64,000 nt of DNA, taken from Myxococcales bacterium (GTDB lineage: Bacteria; Myxococcota_A; Polyangia; Haliangiales; Haliangiaceae). How positions within the stretch are numbered: the stretch's first letter is position 1; every line of letters begins with the position of its first letter. Of the stretch, positions 51,128 to 64,000 are shown piece after piece. A program made the position numbers and the translations under genes. The stretch is from assembly GCA_947483555.1 (NCBI GenBank), contig CANKMW010000022.1, positions 1 through 64,000 of the forward strand. The letters run 5' to 3'. The notes under the pieces were generated by a model. The model was not told the DNA's origin. It saw only the letters and a list, made by a program, of their open reading frames with translations, and ran no database searches.

Positions 51128-54100
51128 TCACTCCGAGAGGCGGTGGAGGCCCCGGTTGTAGAGCCCGACGTAGATCGTCCCGCCGCCGCGATCAGCGGCC
51201 ATGAAGCCCGAACCGGCGTCGGGCAGCCCGGTGGAGAACCCGACCATGGTCGCGAACGAGGTCAGCGTGCGGCGGAGCGGAAATCCGAGCCCTCCCAGCG
51301 TGTATGCGGTCGCCGACCGGCTGGGATCGAACGCGACGTGTCGGGTCGCGGTGGCGACCGTCGACCAGTTCAGGCCGCCGTCGCTGCTGCGGTAGGTCTG
51401 GTCGTAGCCCTGGGCGTAGATCGATCCGGCCGGATCGACGAGCAGGTAGTTGACGCCGTTGTTGGTGATGCCGGTGTTCGAGAGCGTCCAGCTCTGCGCG
51501 CCGTCGGTCGATCGGTAGATCCCGTTGTTGACCTCGCTCGCCAGCAGCACGGTGCCCGCGAACGCGATCGCCTGCACCGACGTGCCGCTGATCCCCGAGT
51601 TCGACAGCGTCCAGGTCCCGAAGCCGCCCGTGGTCGACTTGAGCACCCGGTCTGGCCCATCGTGTAGCCCGCCGCATAGACGATGCTGGGGTTGGCGGGG
51701 TCGACCGCGATGGCGTAGGCCGATCCGAACACGAAGGAGGTCTGCGACCACGAGTTGCCGGCGTCGGTCGACTTCCAGATCCCCCCGCCGTTGAAGCCGG
51801 CGTACATCGTGCTCGGGTTGCTCGGGTCGTAGGCGATGGTGATCACGCTGTAGTTGTTGCCGGTGATCCCCTGGTTGGATTCCGTCCACGTCGTGCCGCG
51901 GTCGATGGTCCGCCAGATGCCCATGCCCTGCGGCGCCGCGAACGCGGTGCCGTCGATCGTCGGATGTGGCGCGATCGCCATGGTCGAGTACGCGGTGATG
52001 CCGCTATCCGACTTCTGCCAGCTCGAGGCGGTGTCGGTCGACCGCTGGACGCCCGTGCCCTGCGAGCCGACGAAGAGGCGGTTCCCGAACTGCTGCACTG
52101 CGAGCGTTCGGGTCGCGAACGACGCCGGATGCATCCCGATCGACGCCTGGTTCCAGTTGTCGCTGTTGCGGTCGAAGTTACGGTAGACGCCGTTCGAGGT
52201 CGCGGCGTAGATGGCCACGGAGGTCGGGTCGAAGGCGATCGCGACCGCGTAGTTGCCGCCAAGCGACGACGACAGCTGCCAGCTGGCGCCGCCATCGGAC
52301 GTGCGGTAGATGCCCCCGGGGCTCGCGGCATAGACGGTGTTGGTGTCGACGGGGCTGAGCGTGGTGGCGTTGTTGTCGCCCCCGAACGGCAGGCCGTTGC
52401 TCATCGAGACCCAGCTGTTGCCGGCGTCGCTGGTCTTGAACACGCCGGACGACGTCGACACGAAGGCGGTGTTGCCGTCGGGCGAGACCGAGATGTGGCG
52501 CGGATTCGTGAAGCCGCCCTGCGACAGGGTCCAGTTGGAGCCGCCATCGCTGGAGCGCCAGACCTCGGTGGCGGTGCACGCGTAGAGCCGGTTGGCGTCG
52601 CCGGGCGCGACCACGACGCAGGTGGTCGCCGCGGTCAGCCCGAACGGCGGGAACCAGTCGACGCCGCGATTGAAGGTCGCGTAGATGCCGGCGCTGGTCG
52701 CGGCGTAGACGCGGTCCTGGTTGTTCGGGTGCGGCGACAGGCCGCGGATCGCCCCACCGGGCAGGCCATTGCTGGCCGAGGTCCAGGTGGTGCCGCCGTC
52801 CGACGAGGCAAACACCCCTTCCTCGGTGCCGGCGTAGGTCATGCTCGAGCCCGGCGCGATCAGGGCGTTGATGGATCCGCCCGAGATGCCGGTGGTCGCC
52901 GCCTCCCAGGCGCCGAAATAGAATGCGCGTGGGATGGTGGCGGTCGAGGTACCGCGGGTGACCTTGGCCTCGGCGAAGCGCGAGCTGAGGATGCCCGGAT
53001 TCGGCGTGGTGCCGTCGATGCGGTTCGTCGAGACCAGGTTCGGGTTGACCAGCCCGAAGCCGGCCACCGATGCGGTGGTGCCGGCGGTGAAGCCGCCGCC
53101 GAGGAAGCTGACCGCGGTGCCGCCCTGGAACGGGCCCATCTGCGCGCTGAGGTCGGTCAGGACGATGTCGTCATCGATGACCGTGACCGGCACCAGCTTG
53201 GTCGCGGTGCTGGCGCTCGTCAGTTGCACGTCGGCGGTGGAGTTGACGGCGTCGGCGTCTTGCAGGCCGTTCACGCCCACCATGTGCGGCAGGTTCCAGT
53301 CGGAGACGCTGAAGCTGAGGCTCGGCGGCCCGTTCGAGATCGAGAGGACGGCGAGGTCGCTCGAGCTCAGGTTGACGGTCACCGGCCCCGACGGCTGGTG
53401 GCTCAGCTGGGCGTAGAACATGCCCGATCCACCCTCGTTGATGGACAGGCTGGACATGTCGGTGGTGATGGCCAGGATGTCGTCGTCGGTGACAGTGACG
53501 CCGATGTTCCTCGAGGTCAGGCCGGTGCTGGCGAACGTGATCGTCGCAGCATCGGCGGCGACGTCGACGTCCTGGACGCCGAAGATGCTGGCGTCCTTGT
53601 AGACGTTCCAGTCGCCGGTGGTGAAGGTCAGCATGCCCGAGCTCGGCACGGTGACGCTGGCCGCCGTGTCGTCGCTGCTGGAGATCATCACCGTCGTGGT
53701 CGCCGGCGGCTCCGCCGTGAGGCGGACCTTGATGATCCCCGTGGCGCCCTCGGTGATCGCCAGCGACGGGATGTCGGTCTCGAGCCCGAGCACGTCGTCG
53801 TCATCGACGAGGATGCTGACCACGGCCGAGGTCGCGCTCGGCGCGCTGCCGGTGACCATCGTGGTCACGTCGGCGGCATCGGCGTCCTGGACGCCGGTCA
53901 CGCCGACGCTCTGGAAGGTGTCGTAGTTGCCGGCCGTGAACAGCCGCGTGGTGGGACTGACGCTGACCCCGGCGCTCGGGGTCACGGTCACCGTGGTGTC
54001 GGCGGTCGGGATGTAGCGCAGCCGGAAGCCGACGCCGGTGGCCGCCGCGCCTTCGGTGATGGTGACCGTGCCGGTCGCCGAGGTCTCGACCACCTGCAGG

Positions 54101-56694
54101 TCGTCGTCGGTGACGGTGGCGGTGACGCTGCGAGTGGTCAGGCCGGCCGACGACATGTTGATGAGGACGGTGTCGTTGGTCAGATCGAGGTCGGCGACGC
54201 CGGTCACGATGACCGTCTTGTTGCTGGCGTAGTCGGCGGTGTTGAACGTCAGCGGCGTCGGTGCGGCCGTCGCCTCCAGGCCGTTCGCCGAGTTGACGTT
54301 GACGGTCACGTCGCCGGCCGGCATGGTCGCCAGCCGGACGCCGAACATGGCGGTGCCGGCTTCGCCGAGCGTCACCGTGGCGGCCGACAGCAGGATGTCC
54401 TGGAGGTCGTCGTCGACCACGGTCACGGTGACGGTGCGCATGGTCAGGGGGGCCGAGGTCAGGCTGACCGAGATGCTGTCGTTGATGCCGTCGGCGTCGG
54501 CGACGCCGGTGAGGGTCACGTCCTGGTACAGGTTCCAGTCGGCGGTGCTGAACACCCGGGTCGCCGGCAGGGCGGTGGCCGCCATCGGATCACTCGACAT
54601 GACGGTGACGGTCGTGGTCGCGGCCGGCTGCGCGGTCAAGCGGACGCCGAAGGTCGCGGTGCCGGCCTCGCCGACGCTGGTGGTGGTCACCGAGGTCTCG
54701 ATGCCGAGCGCGTCGTCGTCGTTGACGGTGACCGCCAGGCTGGCCGCGGTCGCGCTCGGCGCGGTGGCGTTGATCGTGGTGGTGTCGTCGATGGCGTCGG
54801 CATCGGCGACGCCGGCGATGGTCACGCTCTGCGCGGTGGCGTAGGTCGCCGGGGTGAAGGTGCGGGTGGTCGGGGTCACGGTCGCGGCGGTGGCGTCGAC
54901 CGACATCAAGGTCACGACGGTATCGGCGGCCGGCATGAAGGCGAGGCTGACGCCGACCGTGCCGCTGCCGGCCTCGTTGACCGAGATCGACGGCACCGAC
55001 AAGACGACCCGCTGCAGGTCGTCGTCGGTGACGACGGCGTCGATGGTCTTGGACGGCAGGCCGCTGGCGGTGAGGGTGATCAGGAACGATTCGTTGACCA
55101 GGTCGACGTCGGCGACGCCGGTGACCGTGAACGTCTTGTACGTCCCGTAGTCCATGGTCGTGAACATGAAACTGGCGGGGCCGATCGAGGCCGCCGTGGG
55201 ATCGCCCGGGCTCGGGCTCACCGTCACCGTCGCACCGGGCATCGCGGTGAGGCGAACGCCGAACATGGCGGAGCCGGCCTCGCCGAGCGCGACCGCGGCG
55301 GCGCTGGTCTCGATCAGGAGTTGATCGTTGTCGGTGACCGCGACCGGCACATCGCGGCTGAGGGCGTTGGGCAACGACTCGAGCCGGATCGTGGTCATGC
55401 CGGCGGCGGCGTCGGCATCCTCGGGCGCGGTCACGACCACGGGCTGGGTCTGATCGTAGTTGGCGGCCGTGAAGGTGAGCGAGCCGGTGCTCACCATGGC
55501 CACCCCGGTGTTGAGGCTGGTCACGCTCAGCACCAGGTCGGCGCTGGGCTGGAACGCCAGCCGCACGTTGAGCGTGGCGGTGGCGCCTTCGAGGATCGGC
55601 AGCGGGCTCGCGGTCGCGGTCACGCTCTGGACGTCGTCGTCGTTGATCGCGGCCGCCACGGTGCGCGTCGTGAGCCCGGTCGCCATCAACGTGACGGTGG
55701 CGCTCTCGTCGGCGGTGTCGACGTCGTGGGGCAAGGTCACCGTGACGGTCTGCGGCGTCATCCAGGTGACGGTCGTGAAGGTCAGCGGGGTCGGCCCCGC
55801 GGTCAGCAGCAACCCGTCGGACGAGCCGACCGCCACCGTCACCGTGCCGCCTGGCTGCTGGGTGAGCCGGACCGTGAAGCTCGTGCCGCCACCCTCGTTG
55901 ACGGTGCCGAGGTTGGTGGTCGACGGCTGGATGCCGAGCACGTCGTCGTCGATGACCAGGACCGGCACGTTGGCGCTGGTCAGATCGGTGGCGCTCAGCG
56001 TGACCATCGCGGTCGCGTCGACGACGTCGGCGTCCTGCTGGCCGCTGATCACCACGGTCTGGTCGAGATCCCACGTGCCGGTGCCGAAGCTCAGCGTCGT
56101 CGGCGTCACCGTCGCGACCGTCAGGTCGGTCGACGCCACCGTGACGGTCACGGTGCCGCTGGGCTGGGCGCTGAGCTTGACGGTGATCGACGCGGTGCCA
56201 CCCTCACTGACCTGGAGGCCGATCGCCGGCGACACGACGATCGCCAGCATGTCGTTGTCGGTGACCGTGACGTTGACGGTGGCGTCGCCGACCGACGAGC
56301 TGACCGCCACGGCCACCGCTTCGTCCTCGGTGTCGGCATCCTCGCGTCCGGACAGGGTCACGGTGCGCGGCTGGTTCCAGTTGGTGGCGTCGAGCTGGAT
56401 CGACGACGGCGTGACGCCGACCCGGTTGTCGTCGGCCGAGTCGACGCTGATCAGGATGGGGCTGGCCGGCGGCGCGCTCAGCGACACCGTGAACGTGGCG
56501 GTGTCGGCCTCGCCGACCGTGACCGCGGTCGTCGAGACCACCAGGGCGACCACGGTGACGGCGTCGGTCGGCGCGTCGATGCCGGTCCCGCCGTCGGAGC
56601 CGGTGAAGGTCACGCCGGGGACCGAGCACGCGGTCAGGCACGCCAGGGCGGTGGTCGCGACGAGGCGCCACAGGGAACGCTTGGAGAGCGACAA
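51128..56694 (-). pseudogene. Giant Calx-beta/TIG/BNR surface lipoprotein, interrupted by an apparent frameshift
   Basis: TTG 56694, two bases after the preceding stop and with GGTGAGG upstream, gives a lipoprotein signal (LWRLVATTALACLTAC). Eleven ~100-residue Calx-beta-like repeats follow, each opening V.EGG/GEAGTA.F.V.L and closing VTDDD or similar; then a TIG domain (MGPFQGGTAVSFLGGGFTAG) and a BNR/sortilin-like propeller with many S.DGG..W motifs (SSDGGTTWTSASNGLPGG). Near 51645-51665 the frame changes: GYTMGQTG continues as RVLKSTTGGFGTW in the next frame, to the stop at 51128. One missing base would explain it (5,567 bases; 5,568 would give ~1,855 residues). It may be a sequencing error, since both sides are well kept. 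Probably surface adhesive. Confidence 0.75.
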
Positions 56695-57708
56695 GGTCAG
56701 AACCTCACCAGGACATCGACCCCGGAGTAGCCGGGACGCACGATGGGCCGGACGGTGGCGCGGCCGACACGAGCCGGCTCGGACCTGGGCGCGCCGGTGA
56801 ACCACAGCACGCCAGCGCCGATGACGGCGGCGGCGCCAACGCCATAGGCGATGTTGGCCAGCAGCGCCTTCGACTGGCCCTGCTCGAGCTTGTCCTGAGC
56901 GGCGGCGGAGTCGGCGCACGCGATCTCGGGATCCGGGCACAACGCGAAGGCGTCGTCCTGGAGCCCCTTGGCGGACATGCCGAAGACCAGGCCGCCGGCG
57001 AGCGCGACCACGCCGACCCCGGCGGCGCCGAGCGCGATCTTGCGCCGCGGCGTGATGCTCGACGGTGTCGGCCGATCGATCTCGCCGCCGGTCGTCGGAC
57101 CCTTGAGGTCCGGCACCGGGTCGACCAGCTTGCGCAGCTCCTTGAAGCGCGGCACCTCGATCGACGCCTTGTCGGCCTCGGCGCCGACCTCGACGGTCGT
57201 GGTCCACTCCTCGTGGCCGGGCGCGCGACCCCCGATGGTGTAGACGCCGCCGTCGACCGGGGCCGCCCGGTTCCACAGCGCGGCGTCGAGCTCCTTGCCG
57301 TTGCGGAGAATGATCAGGCCATCGATGCGACTCTCGTCGGGTACCAGCACCGTCAGGTACGACAGCCGCGGGCCGAGCGCGGCGACCCGCTGCTCGGCGA
57401 CCTGTCGCTTGGCCGGATCCTTGGCCCGGGTCAGCGCGTCCTTGTACGCCGACCACGCCGAGACCAGCCGGCCTTGCGTCTCGCGACACTGGCCGAGGCG
57501 GATCAGCGTCCCGGCGCGGGGCTCGATCCGGTTCGAGCCCTCGAACGCGTCGCAGGCTTCGGGGATCTTGCCGGCGGCCTCCAGCTGCTCGGCCTCGCTG
57601 AACAGCGCCTCGGCGTCGGCGTTCTGCGCCGCCGCGTTGCCGACCCCGATCAGCATCGAACCGACGAAGGCGAGCGCCTGGACGGCGCGCGCCCAGACGC
57701 GACCGCCG

Positions 57709-59229
<1,521 letters not shown>

Positions 59230-59284
59230 CCGGGATCCCGCGATCCCGAGCGGTTGCCAGCTGTTGCCGCTGTCACCGCTGTAG

Positions 59285-59733
59285 TCAAGGCCACGTTCGC
59301 TGCAGCAGCTGTGCGGTCGTCGGGCCGTCGACCCGGCAGGCGGTCCAGTCGGTCGGTGGGCCGGTGTCGCCGAACGTGAGTGTCAGCCGATCGGCGGCAC
59401 AGCCGCGGATACGCGCCGGGGCGCGCACCACGCAGACCTCGCCGCCACGGTGCCAGCGGCGGATGACCGTGCCGACCACCTCGCCGCGGCTGCGGCGCAG
59501 GTCGAGGGTCGACGGCGCCGCCTGGGTGCCGGTCGGCATGGCCGGCAGCTCGCGCACCAGCGGGTAAGCCTGCAGCCGCTCGCCGCCGTCGAGGATGTGC
59601 CAGCGCGCGCTGCCGTCGGCGGTCTGCCACACGCCACCGAGGTGGTCGGCGCACGTCGCCAGCGTCGGGGATCGATCGCAGGCGGCGAGCACGACGGCGA
59701 CCGCTGCCGCCGCCAGCGCCGGCCGCGCCGGCA

Positions 59734-59734
<1 letters not shown>
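59285..59734 (-). CDS. Small lipoprotein next to prfA
   Basis: ATG 59734 overlaps the prfA stop by one base (TGATG); 149 residues. MPARPALAAAAVAVVLAACD is a lipoprotein signal with Cys at residue 19. The body is beta-rich, with LGGVWQTADGSARWHILDGG and EVVGTVIRRWHRGGEVCVVR, reminiscent of small lipocalin-like or DUF2147-like folds, but no family can be named. Four Cys remain after the lipobox. It probably shares a transcript with prfA. Confidence 0.6.
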
Positions 59735-60822
<1,088 letters not shown>

Positions 60823-60906
60823 GGCTCGTCCTCACCGCTCGATCACGGATCGGGGCTGCCGGCGCGTGGCCGGACGACAACCCGCGGACGACAACCGCGG
60901 TGCGGT

Positions 60907-61110
60907 CTACTTCTGACCGTACCGCTTCTTGAAGCGGTCGATGCGCCCGGCGGTGTCGTTCAGCTTCTGATGGCCGGTGAAGAACGGATGGCACTTCGAG
61001 CAGATCTCGACGGCGAAGTCGCCGCGCGTCGAGAAGGTGTCGTAGCTCGCGCCGCAAGCGCAGGCGATCTTCGACGGACGATAGTGGGGGTGAGCGACGG
61101 TATCCTTCAT
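60907..61110 (-). CDS. rpmE: 50S ribosomal protein L31, zinc-binding form
   Basis: The 67-residue product, starting [20 protein letters not shown], has the two cysteine pairs of the C+ form (Cys17, Cys19, Cys37, Cys40) and the conserved [13 protein letters not shown] and [14 protein letters not shown]. It binds the 50S central protuberance and bridges to the small subunit. The C+ form implies zinc-replete growth; a zinc-free paralog may exist elsewhere. It lies between the metallophosphatase and prfA genes. Confidence 0.97.
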   Translation of the reverse strand: MKDTVAHPHYRPSKIACACGASYDTFSTRGDFAVEICSKCHPFFTGHQKLNDTAGRIDRFKKRYGQK

Positions 61111-61226
61111 GGGCGAACCTCGGGAGGGCGTCTTGTAGCAGACCCGGCGCCGGCGGTCTACGGGGTCGCGGCAGAAGTGGATTCGCGTGCAGCTGGGCAC
61201 GGTTACCGTCACCAGTCCCGGCGATC

Positions 61227-62093
61227 TCAGCCGTGTGCGCGCTCCACCGGCTCGTGAAACGGCGGGGCGTCGGGGTACAGCGGCAGGATCTCGCGACCGA
61301 CCCGCAGGTCGTGCACGCTGCGGTAGCGAGCGGCGAGGTCGAGCGCGAGGTAGACCTTGTTGGCGTCGAACACGCCAAAGCTGGTCGACACGACGATCTG
61401 CTCGTCGCCGATGACCTCGAAGCCCTCGGGGATGACGTCGTGACCGTAGATGCAGAACGTGCCACCCAGCGCGCGCACGAAGCGTCGCGCCACGTCGGGC
61501 TCGGCCGAGCGCGCCCACAGGATCGGCCCGATGATCGGCGTGTCGAGGATGTCGATCGGGCTGCCCAGCTCGAAGCCGTCGAGCCGAGCGTCCTCGATGT
61601 CGCGGATCGACGCCACGGTCGCCGCCGGTGCGCCATGGGTGAAGACGGCGCCGCACGGTGCCACCGCGACCAGCGCGAACTCGCGGAGCACCGCGCGCAT
61701 GCGCTCGGCGCGGGCATCGCCCAGCAGGCCCTCGAGCACGGCGACCTCGTCGGCCGCGAACTTGGCGGTGTGGGGGCCGCCGATGTGGCCATGTTCGTGG
61801 TTGCCGATCAGGGCGTGGATCCGGCCCGGGTGGTGGTCCATCAACACCGCGAGCTCGTCGATCACGTCACCCGACGCGTCGCGGTAGTACTCGCCGAGGA
61901 AGTCGGGCCAGTCGGCCTCGTCGAGGTGGGGGCCGTGGATCAGATCGCCGGTGAACAGCAGGTGGGCGTCGCCGGTGGTGGCCATCGCGTCGTCGAAGAT
62001 CTCGACGATGCGGTGAAAGTCGCGCAGGCAGCCCTGCAGATCGGTGCAGATGATGAGGCGGCCCCGATCCGGCAGTCGCAACACGCGCGCCAT
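61227..62093 (-). CDS. Calcineurin-like metallophosphatase
   Basis: ATG 62093, four bases after the rho stop, gives 288 residues. Metallophosphatase motifs in order: [13 protein letters not shown] (DxQ in place of DxH), [11 protein letters not shown] (GDxxxG), [16 protein letters not shown] (GNHE), [11 protein letters not shown] and [10 protein letters not shown] (GH). The Gln in the first motif is unusual and could change metal preference. Substrate is unknown; family members include protein phosphatases and Ap4A hydrolases. Co-transcription with rho is likely. Confidence 0.82.
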   Translation of the reverse strand: MARVLRLPDRGRLIICTDLQGCLRDFHRIVEIFDDAMATTGDAHLLFTGDLIHGPHLDEADWPDFLGEYYRDASGDVIDELAVLMDHHPGRIHALIGNHEHGHIGGPHTAKFAADEVAVLEGLLGDARAERMRAVLREFALVAVAPCGAVFTHGAPAATVASIRDIEDARLDGFELGSPIDILDTPIIGPILWARSAEPDVARRFVRALGGTFCIYGHDVIPEGFEVIGDEQIVVSTSFGVFDANKVYLALDLAARYRSVHDLRVGREILPLYPDAPPFHEPVERAHG

Positions 62094-62097
62094 GGGG

Positions 62098-63333
62098 TCA
62101 GCCGCCCGCGGTCGCGGCCACCGCGGCGATGATGGCGGCGCGGTCGGTCGCCACCGGCAACGCGGCGAGCACGCGGTCGGCGCTCGGCGGCGACGCGAGC
62201 AGCTCGCGCCAGGCGACGGCCGCATCGCCGAGCAGCGGCGCGGCGTGGCGGACGAACGAGCGTGCGGGATCGAGGACCGGATGGCCGCGGACCGCGGCGG
62301 CGGCGCGGTCGAGCACCAGCTCGACGGCGGCGGTCTCGTGCAGCTCGTCGGCGAGCACCTCGTCGACCCGCGCCCCGCTGTCGGTGGCCAGGCTGGCGAC
62401 GATGGTCAGGCTGCCGCCGGACTCGAGGCGGTGGGCGGCGGCCATCCAGCGCTTGACGCGGCCCACCGCGACGGCGTCGAGCGCGCCGATCAGCGCCCGT
62501 CCGCTGGGCGGCAGGACGACGTTGACCGCGCGCGCCAGGCGGCCGAGCGAGTCGATGAGCACGATCGCGTCGTCGCCGCGCTCGGCGGCGCGCTTGCCGC
62601 GTTCGATGACCAGCTCGATGAGCTGGACGTGGCGGGCCGGTGGATCGGCCATCGTGGAGACCACGACCAGGTCACCGAGCGCACGCTCGAGCTCGGACGC
62701 GTCTTCGGGACGGAGGTCGATGGCGCACAGCGTGGTGCTGGCCCTGGGGTGGGCGTGGCGGAGGGCCTGGGCCAGCTCGACCAGGAACGCGGTCTTGCCG
62801 GCCCGTGGTGGCGCCTTGACCACGATCCGCTGCCCGAACCCGAGCGGACAGTAGAGGTCGGCGAGTCGAACCGCCGGGCTGGCCGCGCCGAGCTCGAAGC
62901 TGCGCGCGGCGGGTAGCGCCACGCGATCGTCGAAGTCGAGCAGCTGGGGGTGCTGATCGGGCGCGCCGCCCTCGATCGCCTCGACGCGCAGCAGCGCGAA
63001 GTACCGCTCGGTCTCCTTGGGGGCGCGCACCGTGCCGCGGACGGCGTCACCGGTGCGCATCCCGAACCGCCGGATCTGCGAAGGCGACACGTAGATGTCG
63101 TCGGTGCCAGGCTGGTACGCTTGGTCGGGGCCGCGCAGGAACCCGAAGCCGTCGGGCAGGATCTCGAGGATGCCTTCGGCGTGGGTCTCGCCGCGGCGAT
63201 CGGCGTGGGCCTCGAGCACCGCCAGCACGGCCTCCTGGCGGCGCAGGTCGCGGGCGTCGTTGATGCCGAGGCGCTCGGCGAGCGCGCACAGCTCGTCGGG
63301 CTTCATGCGCCGCAGCGCAGCGAGCTCGAGCAC
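62098..63333 (-). CDS. rho: Rho-like transcription termination factor, divergent ATPase half
   Basis: GTG 63333 gives 411 residues, near the normal ~419; earlier TTG/GTG starts are possible. The N-terminal helical domain ([20 protein letters not shown]) and the RNA-binding fold are classic: [54 protein letters not shown]. Walker A is APPRAGKT (174-181), Walker [16 protein letters not shown]. The rest departs from the Rho norm: [19 protein letters not shown] where TGGVDANAL.RPKRFFGAAR is usual, [11 protein letters not shown] for EEFKGTGNMEL, and an altered segment where the arginine finger lies. Order rho-rpmE-prfA is kept, suggesting this is the locus's original rho. Confidence 0.8.
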   Translation of the reverse strand: MLELAALRRMKPDELCALAERLGINDARDLRRQEAVLAVLEAHADRRGETHAEGILEILPDGFGFLRGPDQAYQPGTDDIYVSPSQIRRFGMRTGDAVRGTVRAPKETERYFALLRVEAIEGGAPDQHPQLLDFDDRVALPAARSFELGAASPAVRLADLYCPLGFGQRIVVKAPPRAGKTAFLVELAQALRHAHPRASTTLCAIDLRPEDASELERALGDLVVVSTMADPPARHVQLIELVIERGKRAAERGDDAIVLIDSLGRLARAVNVVLPPSGRALIGALDAVAVGRVKRWMAAAHRLESGGSLTIVASLATDSGARVDEVLADELHETAAVELVLDRAAAAVRGHPVLDPARSFVRHAAPLLGDAAVAWRELLASPPSADRVLAALPVATDRAAIIAAVAATAGG

Positions 63334-63473
63334 GGCGACCGGCGTGGCGGTGGCCGGGGAGAGATGAGAAGAAGTCGGGATCGGCAAGGTTGCGTGGGCG
63401 TGAGGCGGCGGCGCGTGGCAGGGCACCACGCCGGACGGCGCGGCGGGTCTCCTTTGATAGAGTAGGGACGAGC

Positions 63474-63782
63474 ATGACGGATGGTCAAGGCGCGTCATCG
63501 AGCAACGCGATCCGCCGGGTCCGGGTCCGGGTGAGCGGACGTGTGCAAGGCGTCGCCTATCGGGCCTCGGCGTGCATGGCGGCGCGGGCCCACGGGCTGG
63601 TTGGCTGGGTCCGCAACCTGCCTGATGGCTCGGTCGAGCTCGAGGCCCAGGGCAGCGAACCGCAGGTGGCGCTGTTCCTGGTCTGGTGCCACCGCGGCCC
63701 GCCGTCGGCGAAGGTCAGCGGGCTCGACCTCGCTGGTGTCGCGGTGGAGGTCGACGCCGTGGGCTTCGAGATCCGGCGCTGA
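63474..63782 (+). CDS. acyP: Acylphosphatase
   Basis: Hydrolyses carboxyl-phosphate bonds in small metabolites such as acetyl phosphate. ATG 63474 gives 102 residues. The signature [20 protein letters not shown] and [19 protein letters not shown] contains the phosphate-binding loop with its Arg (YRAS) and the catalytic Asn (WVRNLPDG). The usual Gly-Phe-Arg is here Ala-Tyr-Arg. Divergent from rho, with ~140 bases between starts. Confidence 0.93.
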   Translation: MTDGQGASSSNAIRRVRVRVSGRVQGVAYRASACMAARAHGLVGWVRNLPDGSVELEAQGSEPQVALFLVWCHRGPPSAKVSGLDLAGVAVEVDAVGFEIRR

Positions 63783-63789
63783 CCCGCGG

Positions 63790-64000
63790 TCAGGTCGACG
63801 GCGGCGGTTCGGTGTCGCGCAAGCCGAGCTCCTTCATCTTCATCTGCAGGCTCTTGCGGCTGATCTTGAGCAACTTGGCGGCCTGGGTGACGTTGCCGCC
63901 GGTCTCGGTGAGCGCCCGCGCGATCAGCTCGCGCTCGACGCGGCTGGTCTCGGCGCGAACGATGTCCTTGAGCGATCCATCGCCGGCCACGCCCAGCGCC
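63790..64000 (-). CDS. C-terminal end of an NtrC-family regulator (Fis-type HTH), cut by the window edge
   Basis: The visible 70 residues end a protein continuing past base 64000. [20 protein letters not shown] followed by [17 protein letters not shown] is the Fis-type helix-turn-helix that closes sigma-54-dependent response regulators; the preceding [18 protein letters not shown] is the usual linker after the AAA+ domain. The AAA+ and receiver domains are not in the window. Sigma-54 dependence is therefore inferred from family. Confidence 0.85.
   Translation of the reverse strand, partial: ALGVAGDGSLKDIVRAETSRVERELIARALTETGGNVTQAAKLLKISRKSLQMKMKELGLRDTEPPPST

Noticed and set aside
51964-56730. 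1,588-codon plus-strand open frame opposite the giant lipoprotein
   Set aside because: It is the antisense shadow of periodic Calx-beta repeats in high-GC DNA; the product is Arg/Gly/Asp-rich with no domain, while the minus strand shows clear repeats and a signal peptide.

Overview
This is a high-GC chromosomal segment from what looks like a myxobacterium-type Myxococcota (Polyangia/Kofleriaceae-like). The basis is the very high GC, abundant GTG/TTG starts, many short-signal lipoproteins, a Hanks-type kinase, choice-of-anchor and Calx-beta surface proteins, an MXAN_2562-type barrel and an ECF sigma operon. Nothing pins the genus. No tRNA, rRNA, phage or CRISPR was seen.

Layout. 0-2 kb: a polymorphic-toxin C-terminal module with an overlapping HEAT-repeat immunity gene, then an inactivated IS66 transposase. 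2-12 kb: envelope genes, namely a large repeat lipoprotein, an exported PhoD phosphatase and two paralogous lipoproteins sharing a duplicated upstream element, separated by a 14-bp tandem array. 12-17.2 kb: accessory genes (PD-(D/E)XK-like protein, Uma2 protein, STAND/winged-helix regulator) and two ruined toxin-antitoxin loci, one carrying a copied scrap of the neighbouring topoisomerase 3' end. 17.2-25.8 kb: type IIA topoisomerase pair, M23 peptidase, NlpC/P60-like lipoprotein with repeat-derived N-terminus, and a REP-associated tyrosine transposase next to a 22-bp tandem array.

26-33.2 kb is the most system-like stretch: seven co-directional, mostly overlapping genes for AdoMet decarboxylase, a double DUF4178 protein, a small membrane protein, DUF350, a membrane-embedded aminopropyltransferase, an exported FAD oxidoreductase and a polytopic membrane protein. 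33.2-40.5 kb: outer-membrane barrel, then an ECF sigma - putative anti-sigma - TPR lipoprotein - two Cys-rich lipoproteins operon, truA, and a fused MXYO-type/barrel protein. 40.6-45 kb: MoxR-DUF58-transglutaminase operon. 45-51 kb: Bax inhibitor-1 protein, a lipoprotein, and a TetR-etfB-etfA operon with a FadR-like palindrome, followed by two thioredoxin-fold proteins.

51-59.2 kb: a kinase, a TPR membrane protein and a ~1,855-residue Calx-beta/BNR lipoprotein carrying an apparent frameshift. 59.3-64 kb: prfA, rpmE, a metallophosphatase and a rho with a divergent ATPase half, then acylphosphatase and the end of an NtrC-type regulator.

Three dispersed repeat families (REP-like palindrome, 60-bp palindromic unit, short tandem arrays) recur and in two places enter coding sequence. 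All functional assignments come from reading motifs by eye; none was checked by database search.
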